Below are positions 29,020-43,888 of a stretch of 64,000 bases of DNA, piece by piece; position 1 is the first letter of the stretch, and every line of letters starts with the position of its first letter. The stretch spans positions 62,001 to 126,000 of the forward strand of contig VWPU01009600.1 of assembly GCA_013398955.1 (NCBI GenBank). Direction: 5' to 3'. Under the pieces are notes generated by a model that was not told where the DNA came from, did not search any database, and saw only the letters and a program-made list of their open reading frames with translations. Origin of the DNA: Callaeas wilsoni (Eukaryota > Chordata > Aves > Passeriformes > Callaeidae). The translations under genes were made by a program, and so were the position numbers.

Positions 29020-32000
29020 CATGTTAGGTCTACTGAGCTTCCTGCAACAACAGTGGTTGCAGAAATGGACCCTTTCACAGCCTCTGAGACCAACAGTTCC
29101 ACCTGTGACTTATACGAGCACAAAGACACAGCACGGATATTACTGTCTGTCTTCTACGGCTCCATCTTGATTCTTGGGGTGCTTGGAAACACCATTGCCC
29201 TCACAGTCATTTTTAAAAACAGAAAGAAGATCAACTCCACTACCCTCTATTCAACAAATCTCGTCTTCTCCGACCTGCTGTTCTGCATTGCCTTGCCAAC
29301 CAGGATAGCCTACTATGCCCTGGGATTTCACTGGCCGTTTGGAGAAGCGTTGTGTCGAATAACCGCGCTCTTGTTCTACATCAACACCTACGCAGGTGTA
29401 AACTTCATGACGTGCCTGAGCATTGACAGGTTCTTCGCTGTTGTCCACCCCTTCCGATATAAGATCAGAAGGATTAAATATGCCAAGGGCATTTGTGTCT
29501 TTGTCTGGTTTCTTGTATTTAGCCAAACTTTCCCATTACTTATACAATCCATGTCAAAGGAAGAAAATGAAAGGACTACATGTATGGAATATCCAAATTT
29601 TGAGAAAATAGAACATCTACCATTTATACTTCTTGCTGCCTGTTTAATAGGGTACCTCATTCCCCTGGGGATTATACTATTTTGCTACTCTCAAATCAGC
29701 AGCAAACTTTGTCAAACAGCCAAGGAAAATCCACTCACTGAAAAATCAGGGATAAACAAAAAAGCTATCAATACAATCATATTTGTAATTATAGTGTTCA
29801 TCATCTGCTTTACCCCTTATCATGTTGCAATCATACAACACATGATTAAGAAACTTCAGCAAGAACCCTTGTGCACGGAAAAGAAAATTTTCCAGAAGTC
29901 ACTCCATTATACTGTATTTTTGATGAATTTTAACTGCTGCCTAGATCCTTTCATTTATTTCTTTGCATGCAAAGGATATAAGAGAACTGTACTGAAAATA
30001 CTGAGACGACAAGTGAGTGTATCAATTTCAAGTGCTGCCAGGTCACATCACGAAGAAAGCTCACGTGATGTGGGAGAAACACAAATGACGGTACTTGCTA
30101 AATCTTCCAATGGAAAGCTACCTGAAAAATAAAGTCTGTAGTACACCACAGCAGACCAAGACCATAGCAAAAACTCTTAGTGCTCTCTGCACAGCAACTT
30201 AAGTAAAATTCTGGTTCTCAGGATGTCAGGGAATCAAGGAGTGATGGACTGAAAAAGAATTGTCACAGGACAGCAGGAAAACTCAGCATTATAATCTTCT
30301 TGCTGTATCCTTTTGACTGATCTCTTATTTTTTCCAGGAAATATGCACCACTGTGAATACTCAGATTCCATGCCGCACATACATATGCCTGGATGTTACT
30401 AATTCAAGCAGAGTCAACTCACAGTTTGGATTGAACAGAAATACAGCTTACAATTCAGACCAACAACAACCAGAACATCTGAAAATTTCAAGACCTCTAG
30501 CTGAGCTCCAATGATAGCAATGATTTTGTTGGCCCAGTCACACAAACAAAGGAAATAAAATTTTGAGATAAAATGGACAACTTCTTTGCTCATTTGACTA
30601 CAACAAGTACTTAGTTTATAGCCCTTTGGAGGTGAAACTGCATTTTACAGTATTTGGAGCACAAATGCCTAATTGGACAATTAACATAGAAAACATTGTC
30701 AAATATAACACATGAAAAGCTAACAAACTGTTTGGTTCTCCACAACACTGGACATCTCCTGTATATTAAATCACTCATCTTCACAAGGTGTATCATCGCT
30801 TTACTCCTTTTCCTAAAGGAAAACTTTCCTTTTTAGTGTGTATTGTAAAAAGTCTCTCTCTACTCCTGTTGTATATAGATTATTTATAAACACAAATTGA
30901 AGCAAGAGACTGTAATATGAAAACTGCACCATTTCAGTTAAAAGAACAGTGAATATAGTGCTCTTCAGAACTTCTGCTGAAGTCAGACATGGACACAAGA
31001 CAAATGTTTTAGAAACCTGAATAAATGTTCATAGTTGAGACCACCAAAAAGTAAATTAATGGATTAATTCTGATGGTGTGAGATGGCTACCTCTCTTTAA
31101 GCTCTGTTTACCTGAGAGATCAATAAATGAGAACAGCAGAATTGGCTGGGAAAGAACAAGTTTTCCCATCATGCCTTCATACAGCGTATCTGGGATACCT
31201 TTAGGCATGCTGAAATTGGCTCAGGAAATAGACCAAATGACTTAAACATATCCTGCTGGAATCAGCTCAATACCAGCTGAGAATCCAGGATGTAAGCCCT
31301 GGGTTCCTGCTGATGTGCCCTTCCGTCACGTTTCAGTTTCCTTCCCTACTTTATTCCTGGCTCCTCTATCTTTTCTTTAGTGTTCTATCTTATTAATATT
31401 CCTGGACTAGCCAACACAACTTGGTAACTCAACCAGGAGCTTGTGATGGAAAATTAAAGAGTGCTTGATTAATCATTAGTAAAAGCTATGCCAGATGTCA
31501 GAACAAATGTTATTTATTGCAGCTGTATCTCTCTGACATTGAGGTTATACTGGAAGTCAAACAAACTTATTATATTTGTCATCTTTGCAATTCCTTCCTT
31601 CCTCACATGTTGACCTCTGCCTACCAGCAAACACGGAAGGGTCGTATCTGAAGAGCAGTACAGACACATCAAATTAACAATTACTTTTTTATGGCAAAGA
31701 AACCACAAACCACCTTGTATTTCATACCACTTAGACTGCCAAAATTGAGTTTCTAATTCTAAAATTCTAATTCTCTCTTTTCTAATTCTAAAAGACACTA
31801 TGCAGCTTCAGAAAAGCAGTGTAAAAAGAATAATTTTTATCGGAAGTTCTACTTAATTCTGTATGTTCTAGCGGTTCTGTTCTTGTCAGCTTTTTTAATA
31901 AACTATTTTAAAATATTATTTAAGAATGTGCTCCTATTGAATTAAGCAAATGGTAACCAGATAAAATCACAGACAGATCACTCATGAATACCTAGAAGCT

Positions 32001-35000
32001 GTAGAAATAAAATATACGTATTATTAACATCACACTAGTACAAGCTTATTTTATTCTACTAATGTCTAGGCTTTTTTGTGGTTTTAGCACGCATTTCATG
32101 TAACTGTGATCATAAAATCTTAAAGACAAGACGTCTTTTTTATATTTGTCTGTAAAATATAACTAAAATATGTATTAAAACACCACATACTGCAGGTAAC
32201 TACACTCTTCTAAGTGGAAACAAAGTGAAGATTTCTATTGAAAACCTTTCTTTATGCCCATTTTCTCACGTTAGCAATACTGTTGTTTTCAATATTGGAT
32301 TTTGTTTCTAAATCACATCAGCATTCCCAAACAGCTAACTTTACACCAAAATATTGCTCTAGCATGAGTCCAGTTAGATACTGGTTTGAGAAAAGCTACT
32401 TTTTTCTCATTATTTAAATGTTTCTCAAATGCTGAAGAAACCAATAAAATAAAAACCTTTAAAAGCTAAGATAAGCTCAGTTTCCTGACAGAAGTCCTAC
32501 AAGCACAGACATACAGATGGAAAATGACAATTCATATCTGTGGCAGCTGATGCCACTGCTCCTCCTCTCTCCTTGTCAGGATGCACTCGCAGCTCAAGCA
32601 CACTTGTGTCAATGAGGAGACTCTTCTCTGTCATCTGCCAGAAGTAGCAGTGGGGGGTTCACTTGGCCTGGGACACTGCACTTAAGTAAAACGTTTAGAG
32701 AGCATCTGTCCTGTTCTTTGTACCAGCTGTGCCATGGGGCTGGCAGCCATCACCAGAGATGGTAGCAATCTGCTGTGTGGGACCAAAGGAGAACAGTGAC
32801 AGTGAAAACTTTCAGCTCTTCCCAAACAACTGGTTTCCTTCATGATGCCCTTATCCATTTATCCTGCTGGTGCTCTTCCCCCACTACTGTTTGTTGGAGT
32901 ATTTTCATGATAGCAATTACCTGCAGTGGCCCACCCTCAGGTCTCTCCTGAATGCCACACAGACATGAATGAAGGGGGAAAATCCATACCTGGTATCTCT
33001 TTCCCTCTCCATCACTGAGTATACAAGGGATGTGTCTGTCTAAAAGGCATGAGCACGCCACGCCATGCACCTTGTGGCTTGAAGCAGTGTGAGCTTTGCA
33101 AGAGAAAATAAGCTTTTTCTTTGGGAAAGCTTTTCATACATTCTAAGCAATGTTCCTTTCTGTCTGAAAGGCTGATAAATGGTCACACCAATCTGGGGCT
33201 CTTTCATGCTTTTCATGTACAAATAAAGCAGCTGACAAGTAGCAGTAGGTTCAAATGGCTTCCTCACCGTGAGGATCTGACTGGAGAGTTTCAGAAAAAC
33301 TGGGTCTCTATTTGGAGGGTGAAGTCTAGTCAGGATCTTGAAACAACATGTTCATGAGAAAACAACAGAGTATCTTTTACCTCTACACTTTGGAGCCTCA
33401 GGCTAAGCAGTTGCTAAGAGAACTCCAACTATGTGGAGTCCTAGTCCTAGTACTAACACTGCCTGTCCACTGCTGATGTCTCTCTCAAATCTTATCTGGT
33501 AGGGAATGTGACAGAGCAGATAGGAAGTAAAACTTATGACGGTGACTAAATGGTACATTTTGGCTGTCTCTGTCCAAGTCCAGAAAAGAAAGTTGGGTAG
33601 ACATGAACTGTCAAACACATGACCAAGTAAAGGTGCACCATGTGAAAAATCCCAAAACACACACACTTCCAGCAGAAAAGCATCTAGTACCTTCATCTCT
33701 TCTTTTGCTGAGAACACACAACTAAATAATAGTACTGCAAGTACCCTCAGCTGCCTTGGACTTGAAGGTATGGAAGACTAACAAACTGTGGAGATAAAGA
33801 AGGCAGTCTCCTGTGGCTTACAGTCCCGGCAGAAGAGGACAGGTATTCCCTAGGGCATTGCTATCTGACTGTGTGGTCTGTGGCTCTGAAAGCTATGTAG
33901 ATGAGAAATGTGTAAGCAGAACAGTCATCTAGCAAAAGACACTGACAGCAACTGTCTGAAGTTGTAAACATGCTACCACAAATAACATGCTTCTTGAAAG
34001 TGGTTAGTGACTCCTCTTAAATCAGCAAACTCATTAGTGTAAAAAAAAAAAAAAAAAGGAAAGTTTTGAGTTCTTTTAAATAGATATTCCATTTAAGACT
34101 AACATTGTTCTGAAACTTAAAAGCTTTTAGGTAGGGAATGAAGAAGCAAGGAATGAAGAAACTCCAATAAAATGAAGAGACAGCCTGCAATGGAGGAAAA
34201 ATAAATAGCATGCAGCTGAAGAGAAAGAGAAGAAAAGCTTTGCCTTATATGACCACTTTTGGAGGAACTGAAAAGCAGTGACATACTCTGTTCTCTTCTA
34301 TCAGCACGTCTGTGGTACAGAGCAGGGGAACAACTGAAGATAAACTAGGGCTTGTATTCAGCAGTATCCCACTGTGCTGGCTCAATACACAGCCAGTGTG
34401 TCAACAGACACACACGAATTACTTGAAAAACAACAAATTCATCTGAGCGCAATATTTCCTAATACAGTCTTGGCTAATCTGCAGCCTGCAGACTAAGACT
34501 TGGTACAAAATAAACACAAAAAAACTTTGCCAAGCTGCAACTCTTCTCTGAAGAAAAATGGGAATTACTGTTTGTGTAGTAAATGCTAAGATATATTTCC
34601 TCAATTTTTTTCCCCTCAGAATACTCCCTTGACTTCCTGCCATGTCTGTCTTCAGACTTCCTGAGGTAGATGTCTCATCTTTGCACATGACAGCCCTCAA
34701 TCAATGTTTTCTTCCATCAGCCTGTCTGATCCCTTTTTGAACTCAAATAAAATGTCTGTGACTGCAGCGTTTTGAAGCCAGAAGCTGCACAGAATAAGTA
34801 CCCATGGTGTCTGGAGCCATTTTTGTTCACTTGTGACACCTGTTAGTTTCATCTGAAGTCCCTTGCTTCTTGTACCAGAAATGAGTGAACACAGTCACTC
34901 CTTATTTACCCTGTCCACACTACTGGTGATTTTACAGACCTGCATCAAATCCCCTTCCTTTAAGTCATCTTGTCTCTTCTCCTGTGAACAGTCAGATAAA

Positions 35001-38000
35001 AGCTGTTCACCACTTCCTTCAAACTCTAAAGGAAGGAAAGAAGGCAAGTGTAAATACAGAATGGGAATCCAGCTCTGTTCGAGCTGTGTGGCAGAAGAGA
35101 ACAGGGTATCTCTATACACACGAGATCAACAGCATACTGATGTACTTTTCCTACCATATTAGCATAAAGATTCTCTAAACTAGGATCTTGCCACATGACT
35201 AACAAATTTGGATAACTTTGCTCCAATGCACCAAATAAGGAAGAACTGGACCTCAATGGGTTGGAAAAATGGATTCGCATGAACCTAATGAAGTTCAGCA
35301 AGCTAAATGCAGAAACCTGCATCTCAGCTAGAATAACCCCACACCATAGTGCAGGCTGGGCATGATCTGGTTAGAAAGCATATTGGCGAAAAAGTCTGGG
35401 CTCCTGGTGGACAAGTTAAAGAGGAGTTAATAGTGTGACCTCATAGCCAAACATGTATGGGACTGTGTTCAAAAAGAAGTAATCTTTCTCCTCCATTCAG
35501 TACTTGTGAGATCATGCCTGAAATTCTGTACCGAGTTTTGGGTTTCCCAGTACAAGAAAGATACTTGGCATACTGGAACAAGCCCAGCGGACTACCACCA
35601 AAAATGCTGAAGGAGCTTGCAGCACATGTTACAGGAGGAGAGGCGGAGGGAACTGAGATGGTTCAGCCTGGAAAGGGGAGACTGAGAGATGTTATTACCA
35701 TCTGCAACTGCCTAATGGAGAGGCATACAGAAAAGTGGCAACACCTGGTAACAGGCAGAAGTTGCATCAAGGAACAATTAAACATTAAGAGGCATTTTTT
35801 CATCATGAGGTTAGTCAGACATCAGGAAAGGTTGCACAGAAAGCCTTTGAAATACCTGTCACTAAAGATACTCCACACTTGATTTGACACAGTTCTGATG
35901 AAATTGGTACTTCCAGGGCTGGGCAACATAATCCCCAGTGGCTCCCTTCAACCTGCATTCTTTTATGACTAGCAAATTGGTCCAAGTTAGACAGGAAAGC
36001 AACATGAAACTCAATGGCCTTGCAGTAAAACTAGCAAATTACATAACTTTGAAATCTTCTAGTCTTATCCTCTACTTATGCCCTTACCAAAATGCTGTCA
36101 TTAGCATCCTCCTAAAATAAAAGAAAGGTCAAGACACGGCATAGATTTATTTTCACAAAACTGCATTCATTTTTCCTCTCTGCAAAAGTATGAATTTCTC
36201 CTCTTCCTCTTTTGTTTTCCTCAGTTCTGACAGATGTTGTGCAAAGGGCTAAACTAAAAAAAGCAAGTTTTGCACCTGTTGGAAGGCAGCAACATTGTGG
36301 TTATCCTATCCCCTCCAGAAAAGTATACATTGTCTTATACCATGCAAAAGGAGAGCTGTTCCTCCCTCTGACCAGCTAAGCTTAGCAGTTTCATCCTTCC
36401 TGTGGCATGTAACTTTCGAGGGAAGTTGTGGTTAGTTTAACTCCAAGGCAGCCTACTTTAAATATAGAGATGCTGAAGATCAGTTATTCTCAACTCACCA
36501 GCCTGAAGAGCAGCCAGATAGTGTTTTATTGGCAGCTACTGATACTAAGGGACTAAGAATTAGATATCTTAGTATCACAGCTCTGAAGTATGGAAAGTTA
36601 CAGCAACTGTGTCTAGAAGTAACAATGACAGATCATTGTCCCCAGTGGGACAGGGAGAGATGAAGCTCCCCAGCCAGCTGCATGTGTGAGGCATTTTTGA
36701 CAAAAAGGGACAACTGAAGATTCCTCACAAGTTTTCAGACTATAAAGACAACTATGGGTCAATTCTTGTTTTTGTCTTTTAAAAAATCAATACAGTGTAT
36801 TCTCAATGCCAGCTATTCAAAACAGCCCAAACACCAAGCAGAACCTTACTTCTTCATTCACTCAGATGGCGGCAAACCAACTATTTTAAATGCACAAGGA
36901 GTAGCTATTAGGATAATCAAGTAATCTGAAATTACTGACATAATAGATTACATTGTATTAATTTCATTAAGCAAAGGTGTTTTACACTTTAACTCCTTTT
37001 AACCTAAAAGCTAGAACAGAAGCTCTAAAACTAACATACTCAGATGCCAGCACCAAAACTAATGACCACAAACACTAGGGGTGACTGTGAGATGAGCAGC
37101 TCACAACTTCAGGTACAGCCAGGGCACCTCTGCCCCTCCTTGCTGTTCTCCTGCACCATTTCAGCTGTTCAGCTAGCACCCACATCCCAGGCCCTTAGCC
37201 ATACCCAAGAGCACCGGGAGAGCTGCCCACAGCTGGCAAACCTAGAGGCCAAGCTCACGCTGAGAGCAACCAGCTGAGGACCGCTGCAGACGGAGAGCCC
37301 AGGGTCAGGGATATGCCTCCTCAAGTCTGAACTGGTTTTACTGCCTCCACAAAAGGTCTCTCTACATTTCCTCCACTGCATGAGGAAGCTGAACTTGGAA
37401 AAATTAATTCCTCTGGCTACAGCCATGCCTTCCTAATAATGTGGCTGCTGGTGGTGTGGAGGCACTTACTGTACAGCTCAGCATCTCTATTCAAGCAGTC
37501 AAGCACCACTGCCATCACAATCCCCTCACAGTGCTTCTTGTGCTGCAACTTGCAAATTCCTGCTGAAATAAAGTGATTAATCATCAGATTTGTAATTTTA
37601 AAATGCCCACAAAAAAGGTTTTTGAAACAGTAATCAATAGTTAGTACCATAACGTATTTTAACTACAGAGATGAACTCTCATTTTCATATGGCCCAGATA
37701 AGGTCATTACAACCAACCAAAAAAAAAAAAAAATTTCTCAGAAATCTGATTCTAATTCTCTTTCATGAAATGCCACTTTCTAGTCCCAAACAAAAACAGG
37801 AAACAAGTGTGCCTCACCGGCCACAGACCCACAAGTAGAAAAAGGTTTTGCTACTCTCTTTTCAAAGTGTTACCCAGCTTTGTAAACATCTCAAAAAAAG
37901 GTCTAAGCGAGTAAGAACCCTAACTTATACTCCATTTAATCTAATGATACAACTCAACTGCTAACAGCAGGATTTCTCTGTACACAGGATGATGACAGCA

Positions 38001-41000
38001 CTGGGCCTGGGAATAATGTCAGGGTGTACCAGCAAGACACACCAAGAATTCCAGAGCACCTCAGAACTATAAAGAAAATTTTATTTTAGTTAAGTGACCT
38101 TTGCTTAGAACAGCAATACTTCTTTAATTAATAAAAAACCATAAAAACAGCCATATTTTGAACCAAAATGTTTGCAGTTGCAGAAATAACCTTATAAATA
38201 ATGATTTACCTACTGCAGCAGACAGCAGTGGATGACTATTTTGTGAAGAGGCAGTGACCCACATAACTACTAGCTGAGGTGCAGGCCTCTGTATCATGCA
38301 TGCTACATGACCGCTACTTAATCAAGATGCACCTAATCAATAGTATAATTAATCACTATATGCACAGTCATAATTACCCAATGTGTAGTCAATGCACACT
38401 TAAAATGAAGTATATGTATATAATGTAATGTCTCATTCATATGAATTATTACATGCAACAGTTTTGTGACTGCAGCTTTACTCATGATATAAGAGTGTAT
38501 ATTGCTCAAGGGGGTCTTGCAAGCTATGTCCTCACTCCCTGCTGGGTTCTGTCAGTGACTGATCAATCTGTACTGTGAGAAGACCCTGGAGGAATACTAG
38601 TGATGTCAGAGCTGGTGAACCTCACCACAGATGGAATCTGCACCATGTGCTGCCCCTGACCCAAGGTCCAGCCAGTGCTGTAACATCTCGTTGTTGCCAG
38701 CATTGGAAAAGATAAAAGATTTCATAACTTGCTATCAGCTTTTCTAGGCTATTAGTGAACAGTTATCGGCCTTGCAAGTGTTTTTGCCTTTCTTACTAGG
38801 ATCCAGTCCTCTCCTTGGTGCATAACCCTCCTCGGTATTTTATTTATCATTTTCCAACTGCAAATATCAGCAGGATAAGAGATGAGTTGTAATTCTTTTC
38901 TCCAAGAAGTATCCTATCAAATCAAAAAGACCAAAGTGACTAAGTTAAAATTAATTTTTGTTATGAGCAAAATGAAAAAAAACCCTAATGATAAGCAAAT
39001 TACTAGTCATGGAAAACCAAACAGTGAGAGATCTTAAAATCTGTGAGAGAGAATCAAGCAGTGTTCCTGCTGAGAAAAACGGTAATCAAGCAGTGGTTGT
39101 AAGAAAAAAAAGAATTATAATATGAATTTGAAAAAACTCCCACCTTTTACGGTGTAGGGATGGCAAAAACCACACAAAAATGAAACCACCAATTAATGCT
39201 ACATGCACTTGGGAAAAAATGGCTGAAAATTTTAGTGAATCCTGTGCTTCATACATAAAAGCTTAAATATTGGTGTCAAAAAATTCACGAACACCTCAGA
39301 AGCTAAATAAACTTGTGTTTTATTTGTTCAAAGCAAACTGGTAAACAAAAAGCTCCCTAAACATAAAAATTTAGATTTTACTATTTGAGAACTCTTACCT
39401 GTGCTTCCTAAAAAACCCCATTTGTTGGTCTTTAGTAACAACACCAAGCAAATGAAATACTGTGGGCAACATCACAATTTGCTCTCCTCACTTGGTTTCA
39501 GTTTTAAGCTTTTAATACTTTTCAATAAGCAAAGATTACCAGCAGAGTGGTTAAAATTCTATTAAATTGATGTTTTCCATTCTTAATATCTACCCTCTCT
39601 TACAAAAACTGTCTGTATGGAGAAACAATTTCTGATTAAAATTTCAGGTTTTTCTTTTAAGTATATTATTGCAGAAAAAACAATGTCTGCTTTTATCTTT
39701 TAAAGTTTTGTTGAAACACAAAATATAGCAATTTATCTTTCCTGTTTTAAATTTTTTTTTTAATAAGTTCACAGTGTTTGGATATTGTGCAACTCTCAGT
39801 AGCATCACTTCCCCCCTCTGGCCAACCCAACCCAAACTTCATTAGCATTTCTGTTTGCTCACACATAACAAGAAGAAATGGAAACTCCCTCACCAAAGCG
39901 TGTTTCTCTCTAATCTGCTACCCTGATTTTAACAGACAAATACTAAATCACTCAGAGAGATGCAATATCTCATCATAATATGCCTATTGTGGAGTTTCTT
40001 CATAACAACTACTGCTTCTAATAGCCCTTGTTTAAAATTATCCAGTGCAGAAATCCAATTACAGCTCCTTTATCTTCAAGAAGAGTTGAGACAGCTGGCA
40101 TTATTTAGCCAGGTTGGCAGAGACACATGTAATGTTTACCTCCATAAGCTGCTTACAGAGTACTGATCACAGAGATTAATCCTGCTGCAGGGCAGACCAG
40201 TTTCCAATCGGAATAATTACAATTAGTTCACAGATCTCTAACCATGCTTGGTACTTTCCACTTAACAAAAGCAACTAAACAGTAAGTGTGAAAGTGGTGA
40301 CTGCCTGCACTTACAAATGCCACTCAGTACTCTGAATTTGAAAAGCACAGCTCATTTCAGGGAAGCCCTTCAAAGATCTACCATCTTGCTTCCAGACACC
40401 TTCAATCATTGGTTACATTTTTTGACTTTTTGTCAAATTACCTCCCACTGTTTTCGTCCTCTAAATACTGTTACTGAACATGAGTGTGCCTATCTGAGAG
40501 GTGCAATAGCAGATAGACTTCACATCCCAGCTGCAAGGCAGAGGTAAGTATCCTAATTAATGTGAAAATGGAGCATTGCCACATTTCAAGAACACCCTTT
40601 TAAATCCTCAGCAAATCTTGACACCACTTAAAAAACATCTGATTATCCATTTGTTATTATACCTGGCATCTTGAAAGGTACAACTTTGTATAGAGCAGAG
40701 CTTTTGGATGATAATGACTCCTCTCACAATTACTAAAATCAGGGTTTGGTGTGATACACCGTAGAGAACCTCAGGTCAGAGGTTATGGTCTTCTGCCCCA
40801 TCTACCCTCATCCTCTGTCAGGGGTTACTGACTCTGCAGCAATGCATGCCTTAACCTCAGGCACCCGAAGCTGGGCTGATGTAATCAACTGAATCTTGTG
40901 GTACAGAGCAATGGAAAGAGAAAGTCCTGTTCTACCTTCCAGCTACATGTTTCCTTCACTTTCCTTGCTCTGGTGTCGGTATGCATCCACCCCAGAAGTG

Positions 41001-43853
41001 AGCAAGTTTAAAAACTTAAGCTGGTGGGAAACGATCCCTGAAAAAACATAAATGTATATATGTTTTATTTTCAATAAAAATAACCGCTGATAACCACTGC
41101 CTGTAAGAAGTCAGATGACTCGTGCTGCAAGTGGTAGATAGGAAAGTACAGGTGGGAGCCAATTGGCTGCTCCATAAGCAGCAGCCTACACTTAACCAGC
41201 TCAACTGTGCTACAAAACTGCACCTTCAGCAGGTGAAACCAAGACACAGGTGCTTGTTCTTCCTGCCTCCTGTGCAAGGCATTGGCAGAGGAGTGGAGAA
41301 CATGGCTGGGAACCGTGCTTATGGTTCGAATGAGTACCGCTCTTTCCACCAGTCGAATGCGGGTCAGAGCCCTCCTCAGTTCAGGTGCCTCACACTCCCT
41401 TACATGGATCACGTGTCACTTCACATTTGATATGGGTACTACTGCTCTGTTTCTTCTGCCCCACATATTAAGATCTTCTTATTTCCCTAATAGAGTCTAA
41501 ATACCTATGGTCTCATTTTCTGATCCTGTCCCCTTACTTTTTCACCTCTTCACAATCACTCCTATATTAAGTAGAAATTACTTTAAATGAGTCCCTGCTA
41601 TACATATTTGGTGCAAGTTGGTTTTTTTTTTTTTAGGTGGGATAAATCAGTCACAGTCTGGAAGCGTATTACTTAAGGGCAAAGACATTTTAGCTTAATG
41701 CCAGAAAGGCGGACTCCTGACTTTCTACTCCCCCTTTTTGGCTGAACATAGTGTGGAAGAAGTGAAACACACCCTATCTTTTCCATTTGCTTATCTCGAA
41801 CTTCTGACACATAGAAGGAGTTCAGAAGTAGATATGAAGATGGAGATAGGCAGATAGATAGTACATCCCTGTCTCCAGTTATAAGCAAGAAGTCCTTTTT
41901 TTCCTTTGAATGAATATTTGCAGGAACATTCACTGGGATTATTGCAAATGGTCACTTCTTTTAACTACAGCCCAAAAAAAGTTACTTGAAGAAGCAATGT
42001 AATGATTCCACTGTAATGTGGGGCCCCTGCCTTGTGTTTGTCCCAAGCTCCCTTGTCACCTCATGGTCTGCGGTTCACTAGCACACTCTGTACGGAGACA
42101 ATTACTGCACTGAAGAAGCAAGAAACACTCCTGAACAACCTTTAGAAATATAAAAAGAAACAAGTGCTTGATGTTCAGGAGGTAAAGAAATGCCCCAGTT
42201 CTAAAACCAGAAGGCTTTAAATGAAACACTAGCAGGTTGATTGTCTGACAACTGATACAGGAACGTGGGATGAATTCTGAGGACAATCTTAAAAAAGAAA
42301 AGAGGAAAAGCACAGGATGTTCTACTGTTTCAGCCACACGGGCTTCAATCTTCTTTCAAACTTGTGGCAGAGCACAAACACTATCAAAAGGTTAAAAAAG
42401 CTGGTGACCACAGGCTCAAAGAGCTGTAGTGTGAGGAAAGACTGCATCCAACGAACATCTCACTAAGGAAAAGTATCATTAGGTGAAGGCAAAACAAACA
42501 AAACCACCTCTCATCAAGCCCTTGCTAAACCCCTGGTGACAAGAGACAGAAAAGCTCTCCACAGAAAAGCACAGAGATTACTGCTGTGTATCCCTTTATG
42601 GAACTGATTTTATTTTCTTAAGTGTACGAGACACAAAAATAAAAAGGTAAAAAAACAGAACAAAAGTTTCAAAATTGAGAAATGTATTTTGTCTCATACC
42701 AATGGGAAATCAGCTCATTTAAGAACTGCAAGGGAGTTAAGTGCTTCTTCTTGCCTGTTTCTCACTTAAGGATTTAGAGGACATGCTTTATCAAGCCCAA
42801 AAGCTATCCCCAGGCCAGAAAAAAATGACAAAAAGCAAAGAAGTAGATGTGGTGTGATGGCACTGTTAGCTGAGATAGTCCTGAACAAAAGCTCCCTCTC
42901 AGATGGAATGCTGCCATCACAACTAACTCATCTACATCCTGACCAATCTCTCTGTATTGTCAGAAAACTGGAAAAGGTGTCCTCATGCCTGACTGGTTCC
43001 AGAACAGAGGGAAACATTTTTAGAATAGCTCTGAGAAACCACCTCAGATTTCCAGCTCATGACACACCCGACTTAAGCACTCAAAATCCCACTCAATAAT
43101 TTGTCAAGACATAAAGTCAGTTCCACCAAATGATCGACATCCCTAACCAAAGCAGATATATGATGTGTCACCCTTCACCCTTCATACACCATGGTACTGT
43201 CAGCTTTGAGTAAGCTGAACCTGGATGGACAAAGGGACCACCGAGCCCAAAGCTGCTGCCTATACAGATAGAGAAACTAAAGACACAAGGTCTCTGTTCC
43301 TTGAAAGAAGTCAGAGGAGGTTCCTGATTTAAGCCATAGAAGTCTGTGACTACATACCTGGTGATGACGACAATAGGCTATAATTCCACGGGCACTGGTT
43401 TTACCACCACTGTACACCCTCTCTCTCAGACTATGCCCGCGTGCAAGGCAAGCAATGCACAAAGCATCAGGTGTGGACATGCTGCCAAGGGGCTCACTGA
43501 AGGTACTCATGTACAGAGGGATGTGAGGGTACACGCCCCAGGACGAGTGAAGTGCCTGCCCTCCAAGCCTGGACAGGGATAGTCTGGAAGCAAACTCATG
43601 CTTCTATGGGTGACAGCCGAGCCTTTTATAACCTTTCTGAATCTAAAGAGAGCTGTCTAGCAGATCTTAGGGATCAAGACAATCTGCTAAGCTGCCATTT
43701 GTGAGGCACTCTACTGAATCAAGAAGAGTGGGCAACTTCATTTAAGATAAGCATCTACTCCCAGAGGCCCTTCAGACATACATAACCTCAAAAGTCAAAC
43801 CTTATATTGGGAACGGTCCAACTTAAAATGGAGATTAGCTTTTAACTCTGGAT

Positions 43854-43888
<35 letters not shown>

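Noticed and set aside
28864..29064. In-frame 67-codon extension upstream of the GPR183 ATG
   Set aside because: It encodes poly-Phe from a poly-T tract, contains the splice acceptor, and the homology to human begins at 29065.
29251..29660. Minus-strand frames opposite GPR183 (90-91 codons)
   Set aside because: They are shadows of the receptor coding sequence; no family resemblance.
30128..30133. AATAAA overlapping the GPR183 stop codon as poly(A) signal
   Set aside because: It would leave essentially no 3' UTR; later hexamers are more likely.
35457..35882. 141-codon plus-strand open frame
   Set aside because: It lies within the CR1 copy and matches its 3' region.
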